In this document: piece after piece, positions 13,208 through 23,769 of the stretch
Position numbering within the stretch: the stretch's first letter is position 1
Layout: each line of letters begins with the position of its first letter
NCBI GenBank assembly: GCA_039707465.1
Contig: CM077643.1
Location: 328,107,419 to 328,171,418 of the forward strand
From: Rhabdophis nuchalis
Lineage: Eukaryota; Chordata; Lepidosauria; Squamata; Natricidae
Reading direction: 5' to 3'
DNA length: 64,000 nt
Program-made: the position numbers and the translations under genes
Notes under the pieces: model-generated
What the model was told of the DNA's origin: nothing
The model's database searches: none
What the model saw: only the letters and a program-made list of their open reading frames with translations

Positions 13208-14060
13208 TAATAATAATAATAATTTTAATTTATAACCCGCTCTCTCTCCCCGAAGGCGGGGCGCAGGGAATTAAAAATACAATTAAAACCATAAACGGAA
13301 TACAAAGTTAAGAACAAATTAAACTGGCCCTGTGCTAAAAAACCCTATAAAACTAAAACTCTCCCTAAAAACCCTTAAAACAATTTAAAACAATTTAAAT
13401 TACCCTAGGCCAGGGGTCTGCAAAGTCGGCTCTTTTAAGACTGGTGGACTTCAACTCCCAGAGTTCCCCAGCCAGCATAGCTGGCTGGGGAATTCTGGGA
13501 GTTGAAGTCCACCAGTCTTAAAAGAGCCGACTTTGCAGACCCCTGCCCTAGGCCAGCCAAGCAGAAAAAGTGTGTTTTTAGTTTCTGTCGGAAGGAGCGA
13601 AGGTCCGTGGTTGTTCTGATTTCGGGGAGAAGGTCGTTCCAGAGGGTCGGGCCCATCCCTGCAGCCGATTCGCTCCCACAGAGAAGGCCCTTCCCCTGGG
13701 CGTCGCCCGCTGGCATAGCCTAGTGGATGGCACCCGGAGAAGTCCCTTTCTGTGGGAGCGAATCGGCCGCAGGGATGTATGGGGCAGAATGCGATCCCGC
13801 AGATAGCTAGGTCCCGTGCCATGGAGCGCTTTGAAGATGATGACCAACACCTTGAAGCGCACCCGAAAGATGACAGGCAGCCAATGCAGCTCGCGCAGGA
13901 GCGGTATTACATGGGAAAACCTGGAGGTTCCCATAACTGCCCACGAGGCTGCATTCTGGACAAGCTGAAGCCTTCGGGTGCACCTCAAGGGGAGCCCCAT
14001 GTAGAGAGCATTGCAGTAGTCCAGTCGGGATGTCACGAGGGCATGAGTGACTGTGCAAAG
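13208..14060 (-). mobile_element. Second CR1/L2-type LINE copy, nested, minus strand
   Basis: Read on the minus strand it starts in the C-terminal part of ORF2 (open frame 13578-14036, with motifs LDYCNALYMGLPLRC and LLRELHWLPV) and ends with a 3' UTR and an ATT-repeat tail at 13208-13224. It lies head to head inside the 3' UTR of the plus-strand LINE and is flanked by GGGTTA duplications. It is itself interrupted at 13411-13545 by a palindromic MITE. Its reading frame is broken by the MITE and by truncation. Confidence 0.85.
13411..13545. mobile_element. Palindromic hAT MITE, 135 bp
   Basis: The whole element is one long inverted repeat: CAGGGGTCTGCAAAGTCGG at the left end and its reverse complement at the right, arms of about 62 bp with a single visible mismatch and a tiny loop at ATA/CAT near 13478. 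The exact 8-bp duplication CCCTAGGC flanks it (13403-13410 and 13546-13553), which proves transposition by a hAT-type enzyme. The transcript could fold into a long hairpin. A related, damaged copy lies at 45443-45518. Confidence 0.9.
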
Positions 14061-14435
14061 GGGTTAAATTGTTTAATAGTAGTTTTAAATTTTGTAGAAT
14101 TTGTACTATTTGTATTGTTGGATTTTAAGTTCCTGTGCGCCGCCCTGAGTCCCTTTTTGGGAGATAGGGCAGGATAGAAATTTAATAAATATAATATATA
14201 ATATATAACATTCAATAAAAACAACATTCCAAAGGGACCTTATATAGTTATTGCATTCTTTGCAGAACACATACATACATAACGACAATATTTTCTAATG
14301 CAATGTTCATTATGATTTATGCATTTCTGTGGTCATTTGATTGCACCTCTATAACTGTCTAGTTTGGTTCTGCAACCAAACAAGACAGATACAGTCTTCA
14401 ATAGATAATTAGAACTGCAGGAAAAAAACATTGCT

Positions 14436-14906
14436 ACCAATCTGCCTTGTGCTACCAACCTGTGAAAATATCTACAGACCCCTCACATCCTGGACATAAA
14501 TTGTTTCAACTTCTACTGTCAAAACGATGCTATAAGGCACTGAATATCAGAACAACAAGACACAACGACAGTTTTTCCCCAAATGCCATCACTCTGCTAA
14601 ACAACTAATTCCCACAACACTGTCAAATTATTTACTAAGATTGTATTACTGTTATTCTTCTCATCCTTCTTAGTATCTATCTTATCCCACTTATAACTAT
14701 AACCATGTTGCTTGTATCTTTCAAATTTATATTGTTTTATTTGTTTCCTAGTATGATTTGATTGCTTATTAGTAACCTATGACTATCACTAAGTGTTGTA
14801 TCTTATGATTCTTGATTAATGTATTCTATTTTATTTTTCTTTATGTACACTGAGAGCATTGTGTGTCAGATCACACTTGGCCAATAAAGAATTCTATTCT
14901 ATTCTA
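14436..14906 (+). mobile_element. CR1 LINE 3' end
   Basis: The 5' part (about 14440-14610) encodes a decayed CR1 ORF2 C-terminus with a recognisable SPNAITLLN motif. The 3' UTR ends with CACTTGGCCAATAAAGAA followed by ATTCT repeats, the standard squamate CR1 terminus. It is 5'-truncated as most CR1 copies are. Confidence 0.85.
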
Positions 14907-16080
14907 CATCTATGTGTAAGATATCTATTTACCTATCTAAATAACTACCTAGTTACCTGTCATCTTCTACACAATTTATATGTGTTAGGTGACATTATTA
15001 AAATTACCTTTCCAAGTAATTATTGCAGGAGAACACCCCCCACAAGGATTGTAAACTTTATCATGATGAAAATTTCCTGAATGCATAACATCAAGAGAAA
15101 AGACCAATGTTTGCTGATATATTAACATTTAAATATATATATATTATTATCTGTTAACACACTACTTTCATAGAACAGTGCATCTTGTTTCAGGCATGAT
15201 GCCCTAAGGTTTTCATTAATGGACAAATAAAATCCACATTATTACACCTTAATGCTATAGTAACGAAATTAATGACATACAGTGTAGAAGGACCACATAA
15301 TCAGATTATTCTTTCTAATGAAGTGTTGCATTCAATTATTCTGTATGCTACAGTAACTATATTTAATTGGCATGTGTTTTATGACTGCTTGTAAGGTTTA
15401 GTATCTTCTTTGTAGACCAAAATATGAATCAGGTGATAGCTTATCAGAGAATAGAACTATGTACTTTAATTCTACAAAAACCTATAGGATGTTTTTTTTT
15501 TAAATGACCAACCTTTTGCCTGCAAATTAGTATATTCTAGCTGCAGTGAAAAACTATGCTCTTCGGGGTACCTAATTAATGTGCAAATAAATGTTTACAT
15601 AATGCATATATGTGAACATATAAAAGAGTTCAATAAATAAAAGCAAACCAAGAGTTCCTACAATAAAAATCAAGACAGAAAGAAACAGGCTACCTCTTCG
15701 AGAAGTGATACTACACATCATGTTTTTTTCAAAAGCTTGTCTACATGCCTGACATAAAACACATGAAAATGAGATACTAATTTCTAAGGAATTAAACATT
15801 ACTTGTCTTCTCCCTGCAAGATATACTATTTTTCTAATGTAAAGGAAATGCTCTGGTAGCAATAAATGACCTTTCTGGTAGCGATAAGTCAACCTACAAA
15901 TAGTTTACCTGAAGATAATTGTTTTCAATTTTGTTTTAATTATATGCATATTCTAATCTTTAGGTTTTGCCAATTTCTTATAGAGAAGTCAACGAAGTAT
16001 GGATTGCTTTCTAGCACTAAAATGTAGGAGAGTTTAAAGTTCTTTCCACACACAATTGTGCTAGATTCTAATTTTTTCCA
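14907..16080. other. Unassigned AT-rich DNA
   Basis: No supported gene or repeat. A 106-codon minus frame at 15572-15892 lacks any domain. Confidence 0.5.
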
Positions 16081-16081
16081 A

Positions 16082-17095
16082 CACAATAAAGAACTTTCTC
16101 GTGAGTGCGAGGCAATTAACTTCTCGAACTCTTGAGAAGTTTTTCTTTACTATGCAAGGTTTTTCTTTGCACATAATGGCTGAGAGATGCTTGCAGGGGG
16201 GGGGGGGTTGTGGGAGAGTGTCAGGGGATGGGATGGGGCAGGCCATGAGATGTGTATCTTACCAGAGACTGGCAGCTTTGGATCTTGCAGCTTTTGGGGG
16301 GGTTTCTTTAAAAAACGCCTCTCCAGGCGAGCTTGAAAACCTCCAAGGTTGCTTTGGGAGGGGAAGAAGGGCAGCATTTCCCTCCATCTTGGGTGCCTGC
16401 AGCCTCAGAGCAACTCTGGGACCTTGCATAGTAAAGAAAATATTCTTGTGAGTGCGAGAAGTTGTTAATTGCCTTTACTGTGCAAGGGGCGGGAGTTACT
16501 GCTGGTTCCGAGGCTGCAGGCACCAGGACAGGTGCAGGTGGGCAGCCCAGCACCCTGAAGAAGTCCATGCAGGGTTCTGTAGGCTGCAAAGTGCAGCATG
16601 AGGGATAGAAGCTGGGTCCCACTGTACCTGAACTCAGCGGGGCAACGCAGCTCCAGCAGCAGCAGCAGCACCTGGCCACCTAGGATCAGGCCTGCCATGG
16701 GGCTCTCATGTGCAATTTATTTTTTTTATTTTATTAAATTTATACCCCGCCCTTCTCCTTGTTAGGCTACCACCACATCTGCTCCAGCAGCCAGGTAGGC
16801 AGCCACCCCATCCCCACCTTGATCCCAGGTGGCTAGCCACTGCTGCTACCGGAACTGCATTGCCCCGCTGGGTTTGGGGGTTTCTGCCCTTTATGCCACA
16901 CTTTGCAGCTGGTGGAGCCCCACATGGACCTCTTTGGGGTGCTGGGCTGCATGTGCAGCTTCTCCCTGGACCTGTCCCAGATCCTGCAGCATTTCCTGGT
17001 CCTGCGGCACTCTCTGAACTTGGATTGCTTCAGCCACCAACCACAGGTGGGAGCCGGCCGAGTGCAGCTTCTTGGAGCAGCACACCACCCTGATC
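16082..17095. repeat. GC-rich inverted-repeat cluster of unknown type
   Basis: Blocks occur here in both orientations. GGCAATTAACTTCTCG followed by CTTTACTATGCAAGG (16112-16161) recurs inverted at about 16424-16480. GTGCCTGCAGCCTC occurs plus at about 16394 and minus at about 16515. A block translating on the minus strand to LHFAAYRTLHGLLQGAG (16500-16698) has a diverged plus-strand counterpart, HFAAGGAPHGPLWGAG, at about 16890-16960. A minus-strand LINE tail sits between the last two. This could be a decayed pseudogene with an inverted duplicate, or an unclassified non-autonomous DNA element. No gene could be recognised. Confidence 0.5.
16712..16770 (-). repeat. LINE 3' tail fragment (CR1/L2 type)
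   Basis: On the minus strand it reads GAGAAGGGCGGGGTATAAA followed by TTTAATAAAATAAA, the same 3' terminus as the larger LINE copies in the window. Only the tail is present; it sits in the middle of the inverted-repeat cluster. Confidence 0.75.
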
Positions 17096-17109
17096 AACCT
17101 GGCTTACGT

Positions 17110-17640
17110 CACTCTCTTATTTCTCCTTTGAAAGTTCTGCTCTTTTCCTCTTTGTTCTATAAAATGCCAAATAGCATGCAGCTCTTGTTTATATACATAC
17201 ATACTTATCACATTGGGAAAAATAGAAAAGAATAAGAAGTACTAAGCAAAATAAACTAATTGTAGGAATTACGAGAAAAGGAAAGGAAAACAAACTAAAG
17301 CTTGTTCACACCACTACTATTCACTCTGTTTTTTCCATATATTCTCTGAATACCAATCCTGCTTCAATAATATCCATACAGTGATTCTTACTTTGCCTTT
17401 TATTATAAAACTTCTCACATTTGTTTTTTAAAGTCTCATCAACCTCATCCAGCTATGATTTTCTCAATCTTCCCTTTCCTCTCAATCTTTCCTTTCCTCT
17501 CAATCAATGCATTCTTGCTTCAGTTATTTGTTTCGTGATATGATCTCATTCATTCCCTGTATGTGATCAAACTATCTCATCTAGTTCTCATTGATCTATC
17601 ACTGTTCACTCCTAATTCAATCTGTTTATCATACACACTT
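17110..17640. other. Unassigned AT-rich DNA
   Basis: No supported gene. A short direct duplication of CCTTTCCTCTCAATC occurs near 17475-17505. Confidence 0.5.
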
Positions 17641-20036
17641 TATTTTATTTTTATTTTATTTTATTTTTATATCGCACCTATCTCCCCGAAGGGACTCAGG
17701 GCGGTGCACAGGGAATTAAAAGCGGAAATACAAACATATAAATAAAACGGACGTATAATAAATAAGACTACAACAAAAAATCTAATTAAATTTAAAGTGC
17801 CCTGTGCTAAAAATTCCCTAGAACATTACCAACACATTAAAATCCATTAAGACAATTTGAAACTCAGTCTATGAAAGTGGTCTCAGGGATTAGGCTAGGC
17901 CAGCTAGATGGAATAGATGAGTCTTCAAACGTTGGCAGAAGAGGCGGAGGTCCGTGGTGGTCCGGAGTTTGGGGGGTAGGTCATTCCAGAGGGCTGGGCC
18001 CACCCCTGGGGGTCGCCAACCGGCATTGCCTGGCAGACAGCACCCGAAGAAGTCCTTCTCTATGGGAGCGAATCGGCCGAAGGGATGTATGAGGTAGGAG
18101 ACGGTCTCGCAGATAACTAGGCCCCGTGCCATGGAGCATTTTAAAGATGGTTATCAACACCTTGAAGCGCACCTGAAAGGCCACAGGCAGCCAGTGCAGC
18201 TCACGCAGGAGAGGTGTTACATGGGAATGCCGCGAGGCTTCCAAAATCTGCACTAGCTGTAGTCTTCGGGTGCATCTCAGGGGGAGCCCCATGTAGAGAG
18301 CATTGCAGTAGTCTAGACGGGATGTCATGAGTGCTTGAGTGACTGTGCAAAGGGCGTCCAAGTCAAGAAAGGGGCGCAACTGGCGTACCAGGCGAACCTG
18401 GTAAAAAGCCCCCCTGGCCACGGCCGTCACATGGTCCTCCACAAGTGAGGGGCCTCGAGGTCGACCTCTGCCCCCCTGCCAACACGAATTGCGACCGACC
18501 GGAGAGGTAGGAGGAGAACCACCATAAAACAGTGCCTCTCACCCTCAACCCCTCCAGTCAGTGCAATAGGATACCATGGTCGATGGTATCAAAAGCCACT
18601 GAGAGGTCTAATAGGACCAGGATAGAGGAACAGCCTCTATCCCAGGTCCTCCAGAGATCATCCACCAATGCGACCAATGCCGTCTCGGTGCTGTGCCCAG
18701 GTCAGAAGCTGGACTGGCGCAGGTCCAGATAATCAATTTCCTCCAGGTGACGGGGGTACTGCTGTGCCACCACACTCTCTACAACCTTCGCCAGAAAGTG
18801 AAGGTTGGAGACTGGACGATAGTTTACTAACAACGTTGGGTCCAGGGAAGGCTTCTTGAGGAGGGGTCTCACCACCACCTCTTTCAAGGCAGCCGGCAAG
18901 AACCCCTCACTCAAAGAAGCATTCACTATTTCCTGGAGCCAGCCTCGTGTAACCTCCCAGGATGCCAGTACAAGCCAGGAGGAACACGGGTCCAATAAAC
19001 ATGTGGTGGCATTTAGTCGCCTTGGCAGCCTGTCCATATCATCAGAAGTAACAAAGTCAAACTCCTCCCATAACACTGTCTCAAGACCTGCCTCGGATAG
19101 TCCCTCTAGACTACTTTCCATGGAGGTCAACTCGTTCCGGATCTGAGCGATTTTATCCTGCAGATACTCTCCAAATTCCTCTACTCTGCCCTGCAAAGGG
19201 GCTTCCCGTGGCCTCTGTTGAAGGAGGGAGTGGGTCACCCCAAACAGGGCGGCAGGACAGTTATCTGCAGATGCGATAAGAGCAGCACAATAATTACGTT
19301 TGGCCACTCTTATCACCACTAGGTACGTCCTCAAATGGGATCTTACCTGTGTTTGGTCGGATTCGGATCGTTTGGATCTCCACTTGCTCTCTAGGCGTCT
19401 CTTGTGGCATTTCATCACCCTCAGCTCCTCGGAAAACCAAGGGGCCTGGGTGGATAGGCGCCGCGTGAGAGGTTGCAAGGACGCAACCTGGTCCAAGGCC
19501 CCCATGGCCGCACTGTTCCATGCGGCCACTAGGTCCTCAGTCGAGTCGCAGGTCAACATCGCAGGTAGTGGCCAAAGCTCCGTCTGGAACCTCTCTGGGT
19601 CTATCAGGCGCCTGGGGCGGAACCATCTTGGGATCACTGACTCCACCTCCCCGCGGTGGGGTGTAGCGGTTGGAAAGTCAAGCTAGAGGAGGGAGTGATC
19701 AGACCATGACAGGGGTACAATGGCTAAATCCCCTACTCCTAGATCACTCATCCACTGGCCAGAGACAAAAATTAAATCCAGTGTGTGTTCTCCATCATGA
19801 GTGGGGCCCTGAATTACTTGGGTCAGGTCCATGGCCGTCATGGAGACCATGAACTCCCAGGCTACCTCAGATGTCTCGCCTACCGATGGCAGGTTGAAGT
19901 CCCCCATGACTAACAGTCTGGGGGTATCAACCGCCACCTCGGCGATCACCTCAAGGAGCTCAGGTAGGGCTGCCGATATGTAGTGGGGAGCCAGGTACAC
20001 AATCAGCAAGCCCAACTGCTTCCCTAGGTCCCACTT
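17641..20036 (-). mobile_element. CR1/L2-type LINE, minus strand, 5'-truncated and internally deleted
   Basis: On the minus strand it begins inside the endonuclease domain and ends with the tail GCACCGCCCTGAGTCCC, a GGGGAGATAGG hairpin half and AATAAAA repeats. Compared with the copy at 10397-14200, the stretch between the RSQFVLAGGQRS motif and the VTAVARGAFYQVRL motif is missing (junction near 18450), removing roughly 100 codons that include the YADD box. It cannot encode an active reverse transcriptase. Confidence 0.85.
17890..20015 (-). pseudogene. LINE ORF2 remnant lacking the catalytic YADD box
   Basis: Open blocks on the minus strand are 19683-20015 (endonuclease with GDFNLP and SDHSLL), 18702-19646 (linker and RT fingers with NYRPVSN), 18363-18548 (RT thumb-side fragment) and 17890-18442 (C-terminal domain). 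Frames are separated by frameshifts near 19670 and 18550 and by the deletion at about 18450. The order is normal for ORF2 of this LINE group. Confidence 0.8.
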
Positions 20037-20039
20037 CTC

Positions 20040-21540
20040 ATATACTCCAGCCCAATACCTTCAATTAGCTTTTACATTTCTCCTGACATAAATATTCTAG
20101 TGGCCGCAAGCAGCTCTATGCATAGCCATATTCAGTTTTTTCAACAAACCTCATATTATTAACTACCTGCCTCCTTCATTTGCATATCTTTAAATTTTCC
20201 TATCGTTTCCCTGTCTTTATTTAAATATACTACGAAAATCTATACTAATTCGTCTACCTGTTCTAATTTGTAACTATGGCTGTACAATTTTCCAATGCTC
20301 ACATTATATTCATTATCAAACAGATTGGTCCTTGATGCTTTTGAAGTCCATAATCCTTAGTGTATCATAGAATCACTCAACATGGGCTGCAAATGATCAG
20401 GTTTTAAGCCAACAGTACCTCACTGTCTTCATGCAAAAGTACACATATATTTTCATATCCAACAGACATGGCTTCATAATTTTCACCTGAATCTTATCCA
20501 TAAATACAGTAAACTACACAAGGGAGAGCAAACATCTTTATCTTGACCAGGACTGGGTCATTCTTTCAACATTCCAGTTATTCTCAAAGATGCATTATTT
20601 ATATCATGAATTGCTCTGCATATATTCAGTATTTAAATTTAAATTTCTTATTAACACAGACTTTCTATAATTCAATCCTATCCACTTTTAAAATCAGCCA
20701 ATATATAATAAACTTTTTTTTTCATAGCCAACATATATTGCATGAAAGCCTGCCATGAAGAAAGCCATAATACACAAACTTTGCTCACTGTCAGCTCCAT
20801 CAAGTCTTTTCCTAGTTATTTAACTAATGAATTCCCCCATAGTCTTTGCATTCACTCACTCCTGTGTCTCTTTGTGTAAAGGTACACAAAGACATTCTTC
20901 CAATCACCAGGTACCAATGCAATATTCACATGCACATTAAGTAGGTTGCAGAGCCATTTTCATATCCATTAAATAACCTTTCTCCAGATATTATCCATGC
21001 CTGCAACTTTATCATTTTCCCAACATTCTCATGGCAATTATGTTTTCTCATATTTTTTTCCTCTGGCAGCAAGGTATATAGAACTTATTTCAATTCTACT
21101 CTTCAATTTTTCACTCTGTTTCCTATACAGCTCTATAAAATAGTCCTTCCAGCAATCCTTCCCTTTAGATTCATCTCATTTCATTTCATCCCTTTTATCC
21201 TTAATTCCATGTGATCTGCTGAAGGTGGGCGAACATTATTTTAATTTCTATAAACATGTAACTCTTCAAATCTGTCCTTGCCCATAGGTAGAAAATAGAT
21301 TTGCATATTATTTCTCATCATGGATGATATTCAGTGTAAGTTGCTACTTTCTTTCATTCTTAAGGTTAAAACTCATATTTCCTTCAAACTTACATTTCGG
21401 TCTGTTTCTTATACTTTTTTGAAATAAATTGGGCCACTCATTTCTACTTATACAGTTTCTCCTTTATTTTCTATCAAATAGTGTCTTATGCTGTATCTTT
21501 ATGTACATGAGATTCAGTAGAAGAGAATATATTTAGTTTA
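20040..21540. other. Unassigned AT-rich DNA
   Basis: About 1.5 kb without a supported gene or repeat. Confidence 0.5.
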
Positions 21541-21554
21541 GGGTTGAACTGTAG

Positions 21555-22400
21555 AGTCATTGGTGCTGTCTAAGTTTGGTTGCTTGCAGATGTTTCATTA
21601 CACAATTAGGGAACATGATTAGTACTAATGCTAGTAAGTCTGGAGTTTGTTTGCTCTTTATATACAGTAACTTGCTGTGTCAGTGTTGGCAACTGTACAA
21701 CCAACATAAGCCATGAAAAGGATAACACCGCCATATGTCAAAAATATCTCAGAAACAACCAACAGACTATTACAACCATATGGCATCACAAAAGCTCATA
21801 AACCAACTGAAGCCCTCCAAAATTTCTTAAATAAATCAAAAGACTCAGTAGCTCAAGATGAAAAAAACCAGGAGTCATCTACAACATACAGTGTAAATAC
21901 TGTAACAGCTACTATGTAGGCGGAAGCAGAGTGCATCCCTGAATGTCAACTAGCAGTCTGATGACATGATAAAAACTCTTTAATTTCACAACATATGGAC
22001 ATAGTCAACATAATTTCAACTGGGAAACAATCCTAGACCAAGCCAACTCCAAAAATGCTAGGGAATTTCTAAAAGCCTGGCACTTTGACAAATTGGTCAT
22101 CAATAAGCACATAGATAAACAATATCTACGTACTGTGCAAAAGAGACAATCAACAATCCAAAAAGGAAAGAAAATATCAAAATAGCTCCCCACCAGAAAT
22201 CAGTGCCCAGATGAGCATAGATTAACTCCAAGATTAACATCAAACCAACATCAAGAAACAACACCCCATATAATATAATATAAACTGAGAGCAAACCCCA
22301 CTCCCTACTAGCACTGATGATGTTACCTAGTTTGGGTAATGAAATGTCTGCAAGAAAACAACCAAGCTCAGAGAGCATCAATCTGTGTGAACCACTTCCC
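21555..22400 (+). mobile_element. Penelope-like element fragment (GIY-YIG endonuclease region)
   Basis: The decayed plus-strand frame at 21713-21919 and beyond reads like the connector before the GIY-YIG domain (PYVKNISETTNRLLQPYGI, then AHKPTEALQNF), followed across stops by RHDKNSLISQHM and a helical end. In Penelope-like elements this endonuclease cuts the target for reverse transcription. The flanks GGTTGCTTGCAGATGTTTC (near 21580) and, inverted, GAAATGTCTGCAAGAAAACA (near 22340) are the terminal repeats of the same family. Several stops make it non-functional, and the RT part is absent. Confidence 0.6.
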
Positions 22401-22611
22401 TTTCTATGTGGCATGTCTACTTTTGAACATAAACGTAATGCTCATTTAGAAGAATGTTAGACCCAGGTTAAGAAGGAGCCAGGCACAGAACATTGTGTGA
22501 AGTAAAAGGAACACACCCAGTGCTGTTCTCAATGCCTCCTCCAACCCTGTGACTTTTCAGCTGGGCTATTTCTGAATGTGGAACTAATGCTGTTCTGAAA
22601 ATGTTCTAAAC

Positions 22612-22690
22612 CAGGAGTGTCAAAATCAATTTCATTGAGGGCCTCATCTTCTCTTGGATCCCACCAACTGAAATTCCTTGGCCAACAGTG
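22612..22690 (+). mobile_element. hAT-like left-end fragment
   Basis: It begins CAGGAGTGTCAAAATCAATT and continues TTCATTGAGGGCC, close to the CAGGGGTGTCAAACTC...GAGGGCC end of a common amniote hAT (Charlie-like) family. No right end was found nearby. Confidence 0.5.
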
Positions 22691-22819
22691 CCCACAGCAC
22701 ATCCATTCATCCTGAGTGAATGGGGCACATTAATGGCATTGAGGTAAGATGGTTCTTCAATTAGCTTGGTCCCATGCCATTAAAGTGGGTTCTCTCTTCC
22801 TCTGGGATCCTTGATACTC

Positions 22820-22892
22820 TCTGAGGTTGGTGGCTTTCTTGCAGGTGTTTTATTATCAAACTAAGTAACATCATCAGTGCCAGAGCCCACCC
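22820..22892 (+). repeat. Penelope-like terminal repeat fragment
   Basis: The stretch CTTTCTTGCAGGTGTTTTAT followed by AACATCATCAGTGCCAG matches the terminal repeat of the Penelope-like fragment at 21555-22400. Only one arm is present. Confidence 0.5.
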
Positions 22893-23769
22893 ACTAGAAC
22901 CATGTTTAGAAAAAGCTTACCACTCAGGCAACTTTACAGTTGACTAAATTCTCTGTTCCAGGCACTGGCCTATGCCCACCCCCATTCCATCACACATTAA
23001 GGAGACCAACTGGTCGTTTTTCCTGCCACTAAGTGATGCTTGATGGGAGGGTAAACAAAGCCAGGTGAGTCCCCCAACTATGTTCTTGTAACTTATCTCA
23101 CATTAAAGCTGTAAGGACAGCACCACCCGCCAGCTTCATTGCTGAGGCAGAATTGGACTTGACAAGTCACGGCAGTGCAATTATATGCCAGCATTATTTT
23201 CTGCTTGCTCAAGGGCTAGAAGATAACATATCAACGCAACTGTCTGGTTGTATCCTAAAGGCATTGCTTAGAATGTTATTTCCAGCCACCGCAACCACAT
23301 GCAATCATGGTCTCAGCTACTGGGTAAAGTATCAGGCAAAAAACGATGGCATGGTCCTGTTTTGTCCTCACAACTTTAGAACAAGGGACTTTTAAATGCA
23401 TGATGAAAGGTGGTTTTTCCATTGAAGCCTTTCCACTCATAACCACTGCTCAGATTTTATTTTGCCATCAGATAAATACACAGTAGGCAAATAAAGCAAA
23501 AGTTTACACATCAAGGAGGGAGGGGCGCCCTGGTTATTTATTTTCTCTTCTGAATGGACTGGGAAGGAGGAATCAAAGTGAGGGACAGCTGAACGCAAGA
23601 CATTTGTGATGTTCTTTGCAGCCTCGGTTGGTCAACCGGACGTCTCACTGCCAATGTTGATTGCCTGTTCTCAGTCTCAGGATTATTTACGCTCAGATTG
23701 GGGACAGAAAGGAAGCGCCTCGCATCTCCGCAATTGCCATATTGCACCCCTCCGATTATGCCACGGCTG

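Larger units (their letters stand above)
10397..14200 (+). mobile_element. LINE of the CR1/L2 group, 5'-truncated, interrupted by a second LINE
   Basis: The element begins abruptly inside the endonuclease domain and runs through reverse transcriptase to the C-terminal domain (to about 13142). It then enters a 3' UTR that is split: its first part ends at 13207 and it resumes at 14061. It ends with the diagnostic tail CGCCGCCCTGAGTCCC, a GGGAGATAGGGC hairpin half and AATAAATA repeats (about 14140-14200). The 853 bp between belong to an inverted LINE copy. The 6-bp GGGTTA at both junctions (13202-13207 and 14061-14066) marks that insertion. No target duplication for the outer element was recognised. 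The CR1/L2 group call rests on domain motifs; exact family naming needs a library. Confidence 0.85.
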
